Assembly: GCF_900111835.1 (NCBI RefSeq)
Contig: NZ_FOJP01000011.1
Span: 168,180 to 232,179, forward strand
Source: Metapseudomonas otitidis
Lineage (GTDB): Bacteria > Pseudomonadota > Gammaproteobacteria > Pseudomonadales > Pseudomonadaceae
Reading direction: 5' to 3'
DNA length: 64,000 nt
The notes beneath the pieces were generated by a model. It saw only the letters and a program-made list of their open reading frames with translations, did no database searches and was not told where the DNA came from. How positions within the stretch are numbered: the first letter of the stretch is position 1; each line of letters opens with the position of its first letter. Shown one piece after another: positions 36,898-45,681 of the stretch. Made by a program: the position numbers and the translations under genes.

Positions 36898-37998
36898 ATG
36901 ATGAACAGCATCCCCTGCATGATCATGCGCGGCGGCACCTCCCGCGGCCCCTTCATCCACATGAACGACCTGCCCGAATCCGTCGAGGCACGGACCGAGG
37001 TCCTGCTCGACCTGATGGGCTCCGGCCACCCGCTGCAGGTGGACGGTATCGGCGGCGGCAACTCGCTCACCAGCAAGGTGGCCATCGTCGGCCGCTCCTC
37101 CCGGCAGGACGCTGACGTGGACTACCTGTTCGCCCAGGTGGACGTCATCGAGCGCCGGGTCGACTACACCCCCAACTGCGGCAACATGCTTTCTGCCGTC
37201 GGCCCCTTCGCCATCGAGACCGGCCTGGTGGCGCCGACCTACGGTGAGACGCGGGTGCGGGTGTTCAACCTCAACACCCAGCGCATCATCGAGTGCGTCG
37301 TGCCGACGCCCCGTGGCCGGGTGGAGTACGAGGGCGAAACCTGCATCAGCGGCGTGCCGGGCCGCGCGGCGGGGATCCGCCTGAGCTTCCTCGACGTGGC
37401 CGGTGCCAAGACCGGTGCGCTGCTGCCCACCGGCCAGGCCCTGGAGTGGATCGACGGGGTGGAGGTCAGCTGCATCGACGCCGCCACGGCAACGGTGCTG
37501 ATCCGCGCCGCTGACCTGGGGGTGGACGGCCATGCCGACCCCGCCGTGCTGGATGCCGATGGGGCGCTGCTCGCGCGGCTGGAACGCATCCGCCTGGAAG
37601 CCGGGCGGCGCATGGGCATGGGCGATGTGAGCGGCTCGGTCCTGCCCAAGCCCATCCTCCTGAGCCCCGCTCGCCAGGGCGACGCCACCCTCTGCGCCCG
37701 CTACTTCGTGCCCCAGCGCTGCCACAAGGCGCTGGCGGTGACGGGGGCCATCGCCCTGGGCGCGGCGGTCAACGTACCGGGCAGCCTCGCCCAGCGCCTG
37801 GCCCTGGACAGCGGCCGCACCGAGGCGGGGCGGACGCTGGAAGCGGTGCGCATCGAGCACCCCTCCGGCCACCTCGACCTGCAGGTCGAGCTGCGCGGCG
37901 GCAATCCCCTGGACATCGCCCGCGTCTCACTGATCCGGACGGCCCGCAAGATCATGGACGGGCGCCTGTTCTACCTCCTTCCCGAGGCCCTGCACTGA
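36898..37998 (+). CDS. PrpF/GalD-family isomerase, probable 4-oxalomesaconate tautomerase
   Basis: A 366-residue cofactor-independent isomerase with the two-domain diaminopimelate-epimerase fold. Features are PCMIMRGGTSRGPF at the N-terminus, QVDGIGGGNSLTSKVAIV and YTPNCGNMLSAVGPFAI, which supplies the Cys of the family. GalD converts 4-oxalomesaconate keto to enol forms in gallate degradation; PrpF isomerises aconitate in the methylcitrate cycle. The length and the neighbouring CitMHS transporter and porin suit GalD or another tricarboxylate isomerase better than PrpF, since no prpBCD genes are adjacent. No gallate dioxygenase (galA) is in view either. Confidence 0.88.
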   Translation: MMNSIPCMIMRGGTSRGPFIHMNDLPESVEARTEVLLDLMGSGHPLQVDGIGGGNSLTSKVAIVGRSSRQDADVDYLFAQVDVIERRVDYTPNCGNMLSAVGPFAIETGLVAPTYGETRVRVFNLNTQRIIECVVPTPRGRVEYEGETCISGVPGRAAGIRLSFLDVAGAKTGALLPTGQALEWIDGVEVSCIDAATATVLIRAADLGVDGHADPAVLDADGALLARLERIRLEAGRRMGMGDVSGSVLPKPILLSPARQGDATLCARYFVPQRCHKALAVTGAIALGAAVNVPGSLAQRLALDSGRTEAGRTLEAVRIEHPSGHLDLQVELRGGNPLDIARVSLIRTARKIMDGRLFYLLPEALH

Positions 37999-38164
37999 CC
38001 GCCGGGCCTCACCTCCCATCCCCGACATAACAAACACAAGACGGGTAATCGACATGCATGCCACAGCCTTCGCACACCCCTTCCGATCCAGCCGGCCACT
38101 GCGGCCGTACCCCGACGCGACAGCCTGACGGGCCCTTACCCGCTCCCTCGATCAGCGGCTTCAT

Positions 38165-38188
38165 GGCGGGCGGTTCGCGCCGCCCGCC
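38165..38188 (+). promoter_or_regulatory. stable hairpin in the leader of the transporter gene
   Basis: A perfect 9-bp GC stem (38165-38173 with 38180-38188) and 6-base loop lie 37 bases before the ATG at 38226, with no T-tract. It could limit read-through from the tautomerase gene or stabilise mRNA. The rest of the 38000-38225 gap shows no credible gene. Confidence 0.35.
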
Positions 38189-38225
38189 CGAGGCAGGAAC
38201 CTAATAACTACAAGAGTCCAACGCC

Positions 38226-39530
38226 ATGCTTTCTCTGCTCGGTTTGTCCATGGTGGTCGTGTTCACCTACCTGATCATGACCAAACGCCTTTCCCCGGTC
38301 GTGGCCCTGACCCTGGTCCCCATTGCCTTCGCGCTCGCCGGCGGCTTCGCCCCCGAACTCGGCAAGATGATGCTCGACGGTCTGAAGACGGTCGCCCCTT
38401 CGGCCGCGCTGCTGCTCTTCGCCATCCTGTTCTTCGGCATCATGATCGACGCCGGGCTGTTCGACCCGCTGATCCGCCGCATCCTCCAGACGGTCAACGG
38501 CAACCCGGTGAAGATCGCCATCGGCACCGCATTGCTGTCGCTCATGGTCGCCCTGGACGGCGACGGCACCACCACTTACATGATCACCGTCGCCGCCATG
38601 CTGCCGCTGTACCGGCGCATCGGCATGAATCCGCTGGTCCTGGCCTGCATCGCCATGCTCTCGCTCAGCATCATGAGCGGCATGAGCCCCTGGGGCGGTC
38701 CCGCCACCCGCGCCATCGCGGTGCTCGGGCTGGATGCCAGCGCGTACTTCATTCCCATGCTGCCGACCATGGTCGGCGGGGCGCTGTGGGTGGTGTTCAC
38801 CGCCTGGGTACTGGGGCGCCGCGAGCTGAAGCGCATCGGCAGCGTGCACCTGAAGACCGGCGGCGACGATTGCTACATCAAGGCCATCCTGGCGGACAGC
38901 CCGCACAAGCGGCCGCGCCGCATCCTGCTGAACCTGCTGCTGGTGATCGGGGTGATGACCGCCCTGGTCATGGGGCTGATGAACGCGGCGGTGCTGTTCA
39001 TGCTCGGCTTCGTGGTGGCGCTGATGGTCAACTACCCGCGCCTCGAAGAGCAGAAGGAGCGCATCCTCGCCCACTCGGGCAATGCGATGACCGTGGTGCT
39101 GCTGGTGTTCGCCGCCGGTGTGTTTGCCGGGATCTTCTCCGGCACCCAGATGGTCGATGCCCTGGCCAACTCCCTGGTGCAGATGATCCCCGCCAGCTGG
39201 GGCCGGATCTTCCCGCTGGTGGTCGCCATCACCAGCATGCCGCTGACCTTCGTCCTCTCCAACGATGCCTACTACTTCGGCATGGTGCCCATCCTGGCCC
39301 AGGCGGCCTCGGCCTACGGCATCGATCCGGTGGAGATCGCCCGCGCCTCGGTGCTGGGCCAGCCGGTGCACCTGATGAGCCCCCTGGTCGCCTCCACGCT
39401 GCTGCTGATCGGCATGGTCGACCGGGACATCGGCGACTTCCAGCGCTTCACCCTGAAGTGGGCGGTGCTGACCTCGCTGGTCATCACCGCACTGGCCCTG
39501 CTCAGCGGCGCCATCAGCCTGGTCGCCTGA
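38226..39530 (+). CDS. CitMHS-family (metal-citrate/tricarboxylate) transporter
   Basis: A 434-residue membrane protein with about 11-12 hydrophobic segments. The block SLMVALDGDGTTTYMITVAA, SGMSPWGGPATRA and LSNDAYYFGMVPIL are characteristic of the CitMHS family (citrate-Mg2+/Ca2+:H+ symporters). Its position between a tautomerase of tricarboxylate-like acids and a substrate-specific porin suggests that it imports the acid that feeds this set, not necessarily citrate itself. Confidence 0.92.
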   Translation: MLSLLGLSMVVVFTYLIMTKRLSPVVALTLVPIAFALAGGFAPELGKMMLDGLKTVAPSAALLLFAILFFGIMIDAGLFDPLIRRILQTVNGNPVKIAIGTALLSLMVALDGDGTTTYMITVAAMLPLYRRIGMNPLVLACIAMLSLSIMSGMSPWGGPATRAIAVLGLDASAYFIPMLPTMVGGALWVVFTAWVLGRRELKRIGSVHLKTGGDDCYIKAILADSPHKRPRRILLNLLLVIGVMTALVMGLMNAAVLFMLGFVVALMVNYPRLEEQKERILAHSGNAMTVVLLVFAAGVFAGIFSGTQMVDALANSLVQMIPASWGRIFPLVVAITSMPLTFVLSNDAYYFGMVPILAQAASAYGIDPVEIARASVLGQPVHLMSPLVASTLLLIGMVDRDIGDFQRFTLKWAVLTSLVITALALLSGAISLVA

Positions 39531-39597
39531 GCCTCCCCGTCCGTCAGCGTCCCGCCCCCTTCCGGGAGCGGGCGATTTCCCACCCGTGAGGTGCACC

Positions 39598-40875
39598 ATG
39601 TCTCCCCATCACGCCCTGCGCCGCAGCGGCGCGGTACTCGCCTGCGTGGCCGCCGCGCTTGCACCCGAGGCCGTTGCCGAGGGCTTCTTCGCCGACAGCA
39701 AGGCCACCCTGCAACTGCGCAACCTCTACTTCAACGACGACTTCAAGGACGAGTCCGGGATGTCGCCCCGGGCCGCTGCCAGCGCCCAGTCCCGCCGCGA
39801 GGAGTGGGCCCAGGGGTTCCTGCTGGATGCCCAGTCCGGCTATACGCCAGGCCCGCTGGGGTTCGGCCTCGACGCCCTCGGCCTGCTGGGCGTCAGGCTG
39901 GACTCCGGACGCGGACGGGCCGGTACCGGGTTGCTGCCGCGCCATGACGATGGCCGGGCGGCGGACGAGTTCTCCAGCCTGGGCCTCACCGCCAAGGCGC
40001 GCCTGGGCGGAACCACCCTCCGGCACGGCACCCTGCAACCCAGGCTGCCGGTGCTGGTGCGCAACGATGCCCGCCTGCTGCCGCAGACCTTCGAGGGCAC
40101 CCAGGTGTCCAGCGTCGACATCCCCGGCCTCAGCCTCACCGCCGGCTACCTGAGGGAGGGCCGCCAGCGCGATTCCAGCGACGACCGCCCCCTCACGGCC
40201 GATGGCTACGGCGGCGACCGGGGCGAGGGCTTCTGGTTTGCCGGCGCCGACTACAAGGTCGGCAAGCCGCTGGTGCTCAGCTACTACCTGGGCGAGCTGG
40301 AGGCCTTCTATCGGCAGCACTACCTGGGGCTGGTGCACACCCTGTCCCTGGGGCCCGGCAGCCTGACCAGCGACCTGCGCTACTTCCGCAGCCGCGATGT
40401 CGGGCAGGCCCGCAACGGCGAGCTGGACAACCACATGCTCAGTGCCCTGCTGACCTACAGCGTCGATGGCCATGCCCTGAGCGCCGGCTACCAGCGCCTG
40501 AATGGGGAAGGGGGCTTGCCCTTCGTCGAAGGCGCCACCGTCTACAGCTTCAGCAATGCCGGGGTGGGCAAGTTCGTCGAGGAGGACGAACGCACCTGGA
40601 TGCTCGGCTACGCCTACGACTTCGCCGCCCTCGGCGCGCCGGGGCTGAGTGCCGGCCTGCGCTACTTCAAGGGACGGGATGGAACCACCGTACTGCGGGG
40701 GGCCGAGGTGGCGGCCAATGAGTGGGAGCGTGATCTCGACCTGGCCTATGTGGTGCAGACGGGCGCCCTCAAGGGGTTGGGCCTCAAGTGGCGGCACATC
40801 GCCTACCGCTCCAGCTACAGCCGCGACCGCGACAACAACCGGCTCTACCTGACCTACGACATCGCCCTCTGGTAG
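39598..40875 (+). CDS. OprD-family outer-membrane porin
   Basis: A 425-residue porin with a signal peptide (cut after AVAEG, about residue 31). The mature start GFFADSKATLQLRNLYFNDDF is the classic OprD N-terminus, and the protein ends NNRLYLTYDIALW with an aromatic terminal residue. OprD/OpdX porins are selective for amino acids or carboxylates; next to the CitMHS transporter this copy probably admits the same carboxylate. GTGAGGTGC precedes the ATG. Confidence 0.94.
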   Translation: MSPHHALRRSGAVLACVAAALAPEAVAEGFFADSKATLQLRNLYFNDDFKDESGMSPRAAASAQSRREEWAQGFLLDAQSGYTPGPLGFGLDALGLLGVRLDSGRGRAGTGLLPRHDDGRAADEFSSLGLTAKARLGGTTLRHGTLQPRLPVLVRNDARLLPQTFEGTQVSSVDIPGLSLTAGYLREGRQRDSSDDRPLTADGYGGDRGEGFWFAGADYKVGKPLVLSYYLGELEAFYRQHYLGLVHTLSLGPGSLTSDLRYFRSRDVGQARNGELDNHMLSALLTYSVDGHALSAGYQRLNGEGGLPFVEGATVYSFSNAGVGKFVEEDERTWMLGYAYDFAALGAPGLSAGLRYFKGRDGTTVLRGAEVAANEWERDLDLAYVVQTGALKGLGLKWRHIAYRSSYSRDRDNNRLYLTYDIALW

Positions 40876-40949
40876 GGCCGGATGCTGCGTGCCCAGCGGA
40901 CCACCCGGGCGCTCGGACGGGCGCCCTGCAACCCAAGGAGATACCCCCG

Positions 40950-41660
40950 ATGGACTGGCTGACACAGCCTGAATTCTGGATGGCCCTGGCGCAGATCGTC
41001 GCCATCGACATCCTGCTGGGCGGCGACAACGCCGTGGTCATCGCCCTGGCCTGCCGCCACCTGCCCGAGGCACAGCGTCGCCGGGCGATCCTCGGCGGCG
41101 TGGCGGGTGCCATCGCATTGCGCATCCTGCTGCTGTTCTTCGCCCTGCAACTGCTCGCCTTGCCTTTCCTCAAGCTGGCCGGGGCGCTGATGCTGCTGTG
41201 GATCGGCATCAAGCTGCTGCAGCCCGAGCCGGAGGCCGCCCACGAGGTGGCGGCCGGCACCGGTTTGTTCAGTGCCATCAGGACCGTCATCGTCGCCGAC
41301 GCGGTGATGAGCCTGGACAACGTGCTGGCCGTGGCCGGTGCGGCCGGTGGCAACCTGCTGCTGGTGAGCCTGGGCGTGCTGATCAGCATCCCCATCATCG
41401 TCTGGGGCAGCCAGCTCGTCCTGCGCCTGCTGGATCGCTACCCCCAGGTGGTGCTGCTGGGCGGCGGCCTGCTGGGCTGGATTGCCGGCGGCATGCTGGT
41501 GACGGATGTGGCCCTGGCCGGCTGGTTGCCCGAGGCCGCCTGGGTCCGGCCGCTGGCATCCGCTTCCGCTGCCGCGCTGGTCATCGCCTGCGGGCTGCTG
41601 GTGGGCCGCCGGCAACCGACCGTCCCGGCTGAGGGGGGGCAGGCCGACCCCGAGGGCTGA
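40950..41660 (+). CDS. TerC-family (YjbE-type) integral membrane protein
   Basis: A 236-residue protein with seven predicted helices. The two inverted-repeat signatures are present: IVAIDILLGGDNAVVIALA near residue 14 and IVADAVMSLDNVLAVAGAA near residue 115, each with the metal-coordinating aspartates of the family. TerC-type proteins are linked to Mn2+ export or metal loading of exported proteins. AAGGAG lies 12 bases before the ATG. I looked for a yybP-ykoY (Mn) riboswitch in the short leader and saw none. Confidence 0.92.
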   Translation: MDWLTQPEFWMALAQIVAIDILLGGDNAVVIALACRHLPEAQRRRAILGGVAGAIALRILLLFFALQLLALPFLKLAGALMLLWIGIKLLQPEPEAAHEVAAGTGLFSAIRTVIVADAVMSLDNVLAVAGAAGGNLLLVSLGVLISIPIIVWGSQLVLRLLDRYPQVVLLGGGLLGWIAGGMLVTDVALAGWLPEAAWVRPLASASAAALVIACGLLVGRRQPTVPAEGGQADPEG

Positions 41661-41774
41661 GGTGCTGGGCATTGTGCGATCCGGTTCATGGCGGCATTCG
41701 GCAGCGAAGGATGCAGGGCGGGACGGCGGACGGCACCCTCCGGATCGACCGCCCTTGTCCACGAGGTAGCCCGA

Positions 41775-42227
41775 ATGTCCAACCTGCGCCGTCGCTGGTT
41801 GCCCCTTGTGTCGGCCTCGACCCTGGCCAGCCTGCTGGCCCTTGCCGCCCCCACTCACGCCCAGGAGCCCACCATGCAGATCCGCCTCGAGCTCGACGAT
41901 ACGACCCTCACCGCCACCCTCGACGACACGCCCAGCACCCGCGAATTCCTCGCCCAGCTGCCGATGGAACGGGTCCTCCAGGACTACGCCGAGACCGAGA
42001 AGATCAGCGACCTGCCCAGGCGGCTGACCACCGAAGGCGCGCCCGACGGATACACGCCCAGGGCCGGTGACCTGGCCTACTACGCGCCCTGGGGCAACCT
42101 AGCGATCTTCCACAGGGATTTCCGCTTTTCCCGCGGGCTGGTGCGGCTGGGCCGGCTGGATGGTGGGGTGGAGGCCTTGCGCCAGGCCGGGCCGCTGAGG
42201 GTGGTGATCCGTCGGCTCGAACCCTGA
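41775..42227 (+). CDS. exported cyclophilin-like-fold protein
   Basis: A 150-residue protein with a signal peptide (about residues 1-30, LASLLALAAPTHAQ) followed by a domain of the cyclophilin-like type (PF18050-like): RLELDDTTLTATLDDTPSTREF, LPMERVLQDYAETEKI, GDLAYYAPWGNLAIFHRDF. These proteins share the cyclophilin barrel but lack demonstrated prolyl-isomerase activity. The ATG at 41775 is preferred because it creates a typical signal peptide; an ATG 29 codons upstream has no such logic. It ends at a bidirectional terminator. Confidence 0.88.
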   Translation: MSNLRRRWLPLVSASTLASLLALAAPTHAQEPTMQIRLELDDTTLTATLDDTPSTREFLAQLPMERVLQDYAETEKISDLPRRLTTEGAPDGYTPRAGDLAYYAPWGNLAIFHRDFRFSRGLVRLGRLDGGVEALRQAGPLRVVIRRLEP

Positions 42228-42243
42228 GGACGGTAAAAGCGAA

Positions 42244-42265
42244 GCGGCGGCCCAAGGGCCGCCGC
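42244..42265. terminator. bidirectional terminator between convergent genes
   Basis: A GC-rich perfect inverted repeat (42244-42253 with 42256-42265, closing to a 9-bp stem and 4-base loop) sits in the 44-base gap between the stops at 42227 (+) and 42272 (-), with T-rich flanks on both sides (GGTGTTT on +; CTTTT on -). Confidence 0.75.
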
Positions 42266-42271
42266 GGTGTT

Positions 42272-42745
42272 TCAGGGGGTGTACTGCTCGGTACTGACCG
42301 GTTCCAGCCAGTCCACCGCCTTGCCGTCCTGGGCGTCCTGCAGGGCGATGTGGCGCATGGCCTGGGTGGCCGTTGCACCGTGCCAGTGCTTGACGCCCGG
42401 TGCGATGCGCACCACGTCACCCGGGTTGATGACCCGGCGCGGCTTGCCCCATTCCTGCACCCAGCCCTGGCCGGAGGTGACCAGCAGGGTCTGCCCGCGC
42501 GGGTGGCTGTGCCACACCGTGCGGGCGCCAGGGGCGAAGGTGACGTGGGCGCCGCTGGCCGGGCTGTAGTCGGTGGCGGTGAAGAGCATGTCCACCACCG
42601 CCTGGCCGGTGAAGTAGTCGGCCGGACCGCTCTGGCTGGCCTGGGCGCCATTGGCTTGCACCTGGATGCCTTCGGCCTCGCCGGCAAGGGCCGTGCCGGT
42701 GCAGAGCTGGGCGAGCAGCAGGGTGGTGCGGAACGGGTGCTTCAT
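42272..42745 (-). CDS. exported cupin-domain protein
   Basis: A 157-residue single-cupin protein with a signal peptide (about residues 1-23). Metal ligands are visible in TVWHSHPRGQTLLVTSGQG (His, His, Gln/Glu site) and KHWHGATATQAM. Periplasmic cupins like this are often annotated as carboxymuconolactone-decarboxylase- or mandelonitrile-lyase-like, but the activity is not predictable. It lies 31 bases downstream of the molybdenum hydroxylase large subunit on the same strand, so it is probably the last gene of that operon. Confidence 0.88.
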   Translation of the reverse strand: MKHPFRTTLLLAQLCTGTALAGEAEGIQVQANGAQASQSGPADYFTGQAVVDMLFTATDYSPASGAHVTFAPGARTVWHSHPRGQTLLVTSGQGWVQEWGKPRRVINPGDVVRIAPGVKHWHGATATQAMRHIALQDAQDGKAVDWLEPVSTEQYTP

Positions 42746-42776
42746 GGCGGTTCTCCGGTGTGGTTGGGGCCGACAC

Positions 42777-45002
42777 CTACGCGTCGGCAAAGCGCGCCCG
42801 GGACAGGGGCAGGCTGCGTAGCCGCTGGCCGGTGAGGGCGGCCACGGCATTGGCCACGGCCGGTGGCACGCCGGGCAGGCCCGGCTCGCCGACGCCGCCC
42901 ATGGGCGCACCGCTCTCGACGATGCGCACGTGTACCCGGGGCATGCGCGCCTGGGGCAGCACGGCATAGGCGCCGAAGTTGCGGGCACGTGGCTGGCCGT
43001 TCTCGTACACCACCTCTTCCAGCAGGGCGGAGGACAGGCCCAGGGCCACGGCCGACTTCACCTGCGCTTCGACGATGGCCGGGTTGACGATGGAGCCGGG
43101 GTCGAAGGCCACCCAGACGTCGTGGACCACGATCTGCCCCTGCTCGATGGACACCTCGGCGATGGTCGCCACTTCGCTGCCGAAAGGGGAGGCCATGGCC
43201 ACGCCCCGGGCCCGCCGGCTGCCGTCGGCAGCGGTGAAGGGGCCGCGCTTCCAGCCACCGGACAGCGCCGCCACCGCTTCCAGCAGGGTCTTGTGCCGGG
43301 GTTGCTCGGCCAGCAGGTGCAGGCGCAGCGCATAGGGGTCCTGCTGGCCGGCATCGGCCAGTTCATCGAGGAAGGACTCGTAGAAGAAGTCGTTCATCGA
43401 GTGGCCCACCGAGCGCCAGAAACCGAGGGTGGGCGGGTGCTCTACGTACACCTGCGACACGCGCCGGTGGGGGATGGCGTAGACCTTGCCGGCCAGGCCT
43501 TCCACGGCGTTGTCGTTGGCCTTGCCCTGGACCCGGCCGAACCAGCGTTCCGTGGCGCTTTCACCCATGGTCTCGGCCACCAGCGCGTGGGGCAGCCCCT
43601 GGGCATCGAGGGTGGCCCGCAGGCGTGTCACGCCCATGGGGCGGAAGGCGTCGCGGAGGAACTCCTCCTCGCGGGTCCAGATCAGCTTGATCGGCGCCTT
43701 CACCGCCTTGGCCAGCAGGATGGCCTGGGTGAACGGGTTGGCGGTGCCGTAGAGGAAGTGCCGGCCGAAGAAGCCGCCCAGGGGCGGGGAGTGCAGGATG
43801 ACCTTCTCCGGCGGCAGGCCGGCCACCTTGGCGGCAGCCTGCTGGAACATCTCCGGGGCCTGGTTGGGCAGCCACAGCTCCAGGGTGCCGTCGGCGTTGT
43901 AGCGGGCGAGGGTGGACGGCGGCTCCAGCTGGCCATGGGCGAGGTAGGGCGCGTCGTAGGTGGCTTCGATGACCGTGGCCTGCGGCCCGAACTGGGCGTC
44001 GGGCTGGCCGCTCTGCTCGGCCACCACACCCGGCCCCGGCGTGGCTGCCAGGCGCTCGCGAAAGGCCGCCGAGGAGAAGTCCGCCGGCATGGCGTGGGCG
44101 GTGCCTGCCGGTGCCTCGCGCCAACTCACCCTGAGGCTTTCCACCGCACGGCGGGCCTGCCACCAGCGCTGGGCCACCACGGCCACGGCGCCAGGCAGGC
44201 GGTGGACGGAGTGCACGCCGGGCATGGCCTTGACCTCGGCCTCGTTGGCCAGGGCTTCCGGCTCCATGCCCATGCGCGGGGCGTGCTGAACGGCGGCCAG
44301 CAGCATGCCGTCGAGCGTGAGGTCGATGGTGTAGGCCACCTTGCCGGTGGCCTTGTCGCGGGCGTCGAGGCGCTTGACTGGCTTGCCGATCCAGCGGAAG
44401 TCCTTCCTGTCGCGCAGTTTCACCTCGGCGGGAGGCGTCAGGGCGGCGGCCAGGGTGGCCAGTTCGCCATAGCCCAGGGTGCGGCCGGAGGCGGGGTGGA
44501 CGACCTCGCCAGGGCGCGTGTCGAGGCTGGCCAGCGGTACGTCGAGCTTGGCGGCCGCCACCTGCAGCAGCATCTGCCGCGCACTGGCGCCCAGGCGGCG
44601 CATCACCTCGATGCTGGAGCGCACCGAGAAGCTGCCGCCGGTGAAGCGGGCACCGTTGACCAGCAGGTAGTCCGGCCCGGGTGGCGCGCACTCGACGCTG
44701 AAGCGTTCCGGAGCGATGTCCAGCTCCTCGCCGACGATCTGTGCCAAAGCGGTGTAGATGCCCTGGCCGCCCTCGACGAAGGGGCTGCGCAGCAGGGCAC
44801 TGCCGTCGGCACGGATCTCCAGGAAGGCCGGCAGGCGCGTGCCGGGTTTCACCGTGGCGACTTCGGCCGCGCGCAGCACCGGGGCCGGCAGCAGCGCGCC
44901 GAGCACCAGGGCACCGAGGCTGGCGCCGACGAACCGGCGGCGTGAGAGGTTGAGCGGCGTGCCATCGATGGGCAGCGTGCCGAGGAACTGCGATAGGTTC
45001 AT
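42777..45002 (-). CDS. molybdopterin-binding large subunit of an IorB-type periplasmic aldehyde/heterocycle oxidoreductase
   Basis: A 741-residue xanthine-oxidase-family large subunit. A twin-arginine signal is present (LSRRRFVGASLGALVLGAL), so the cofactor-loaded complex should be exported by Tat. The MoCo-binding segments GGFFGRHFLYGTANPFTQA, GFWRSVGHSMNDFFYESF and, near the C-terminus, GGVGEPGLPGVPPAVANAV with the catalytic glutamate are present. It is related to isoquinoline 1-oxidoreductase IorB and PaoC-like enzymes. The start 11 bases after the Fe-S subunit stop indicates co-translation. The substrate is unknown (aldehydes or N-heterocycles). Confidence 0.92.
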   Translation of the reverse strand: MNLSQFLGTLPIDGTPLNLSRRRFVGASLGALVLGALLPAPVLRAAEVATVKPGTRLPAFLEIRADGSALLRSPFVEGGQGIYTALAQIVGEELDIAPERFSVECAPPGPDYLLVNGARFTGGSFSVRSSIEVMRRLGASARQMLLQVAAAKLDVPLASLDTRPGEVVHPASGRTLGYGELATLAAALTPPAEVKLRDRKDFRWIGKPVKRLDARDKATGKVAYTIDLTLDGMLLAAVQHAPRMGMEPEALANEAEVKAMPGVHSVHRLPGAVAVVAQRWWQARRAVESLRVSWREAPAGTAHAMPADFSSAAFRERLAATPGPGVVAEQSGQPDAQFGPQATVIEATYDAPYLAHGQLEPPSTLARYNADGTLELWLPNQAPEMFQQAAAKVAGLPPEKVILHSPPLGGFFGRHFLYGTANPFTQAILLAKAVKAPIKLIWTREEEFLRDAFRPMGVTRLRATLDAQGLPHALVAETMGESATERWFGRVQGKANDNAVEGLAGKVYAIPHRRVSQVYVEHPPTLGFWRSVGHSMNDFFYESFLDELADAGQQDPYALRLHLLAEQPRHKTLLEAVAALSGGWKRGPFTAADGSRRARGVAMASPFGSEVATIAEVSIEQGQIVVHDVWVAFDPGSIVNPAIVEAQVKSAVALGLSSALLEEVVYENGQPRARNFGAYAVLPQARMPRVHVRIVESGAPMGGVGEPGLPGVPPAVANAVAALTGQRLRSLPLSRARFADA

Positions 45003-45013
45003 GGCGGTATTCC

Positions 45014-45460
45014 TCAGGCCTTGGCCAGTTGCTGCACCGCATCGGCGATGGCGTTGTAGGTGCCGCAGCGGCACAGGTTGACCATGGCGTTGGTGATCTC
45101 CTGCTGGCTGGGCCTGGCGTTGCGCTTGAGCAGGGCGGTGGCGGTGAGCACCTGGCCGGATTGGCAATAGCCGCACTGGGGCACCTGGTGCTCGACCCAG
45201 GCCTCCACCACGTGCTGGCCCACCGGGTCCTGCTCGATGGCTTCGATGGTGGTGATGGCCATGTTGGCCACGGCGCTCACCGGCATCACGCAGGCGCGCA
45301 GCGGCTGGCCGTCGGCGAGCACGGTACAGGCGCCACACTGGGCCGCGCCGCAGCCGTACTTGGTGCCGGTCAGGCCGAGTTCCTCGCGGATCACCCACAG
45401 CAGCGGGGTATCGGGGCTGGCGTCCACCTGGCGGCGGGTCCCGTTGATCATCAGTTCCAT
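45014..45460 (-). CDS. [2Fe-2S] small subunit of the molybdenum hydroxylase (IorA-type)
   Basis: A 148-residue ferredoxin-like subunit with two clusters: the plant-type motif GCGAAQCGACTVL with a further Cys in LRACVMP, and the C-terminal four-helix motif CGYCQSGQ...CRCGTYNAI. It passes electrons from the molybdenum centre. It lacks its own signal peptide, so it should travel with the Tat-targeted large subunit. No FAD subunit and no cytochrome c gene are adjacent, so the electron acceptor is not evident. Confidence 0.94.
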   Translation of the reverse strand: MELMINGTRRQVDASPDTPLLWVIREELGLTGTKYGCGAAQCGACTVLADGQPLRACVMPVSAVANMAITTIEAIEQDPVGQHVVEAWVEHQVPQCGYCQSGQVLTATALLKRNARPSQQEITNAMVNLCRCGTYNAIADAVQQLAKA

Positions 45461-45681
45461 CGTCGTGTCCTCGGTGGGGCGTTCTGCACGCGGGAGTGGG
45501 GCCAGGTATTAGCCCAGAGACGTGGCGCCGGGGAAACGCCGCCCCGCCGAATGCCCCTATGCACGGCATCGAACAATCCATTCATCGATGCCGTTCATGG
45601 CCACATTCGAGGCGGCGATATGGGCCGTATGGCCCGTCGCTGCTAGGGTCGCGAACTTTCCCGTCGTGTCAGGACACCGCC
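45461..45681. promoter_or_regulatory. divergent promoter region of the molybdenum hydroxylase and XdhC-type genes
   Basis: A 221-base gap between divergent genes. It contains a moderately palindromic GGCATCGAACAATCCATTCATCGATGCC (arms around 45565 and 45584). No clear -10/-35 pair could be fixed. Confidence 0.35.

Noticed and set aside
38054-38128. 24-codon ATG frame in the leader of the CitMHS transporter
   Set aside because: No ribosome-binding site or repeated motif supports a leader peptide.
40876-40949. Possible manganese riboswitch before the TerC-type gene
   Set aside because: The 74-base leader is too short and shows none of the yybP-ykoY core elements.
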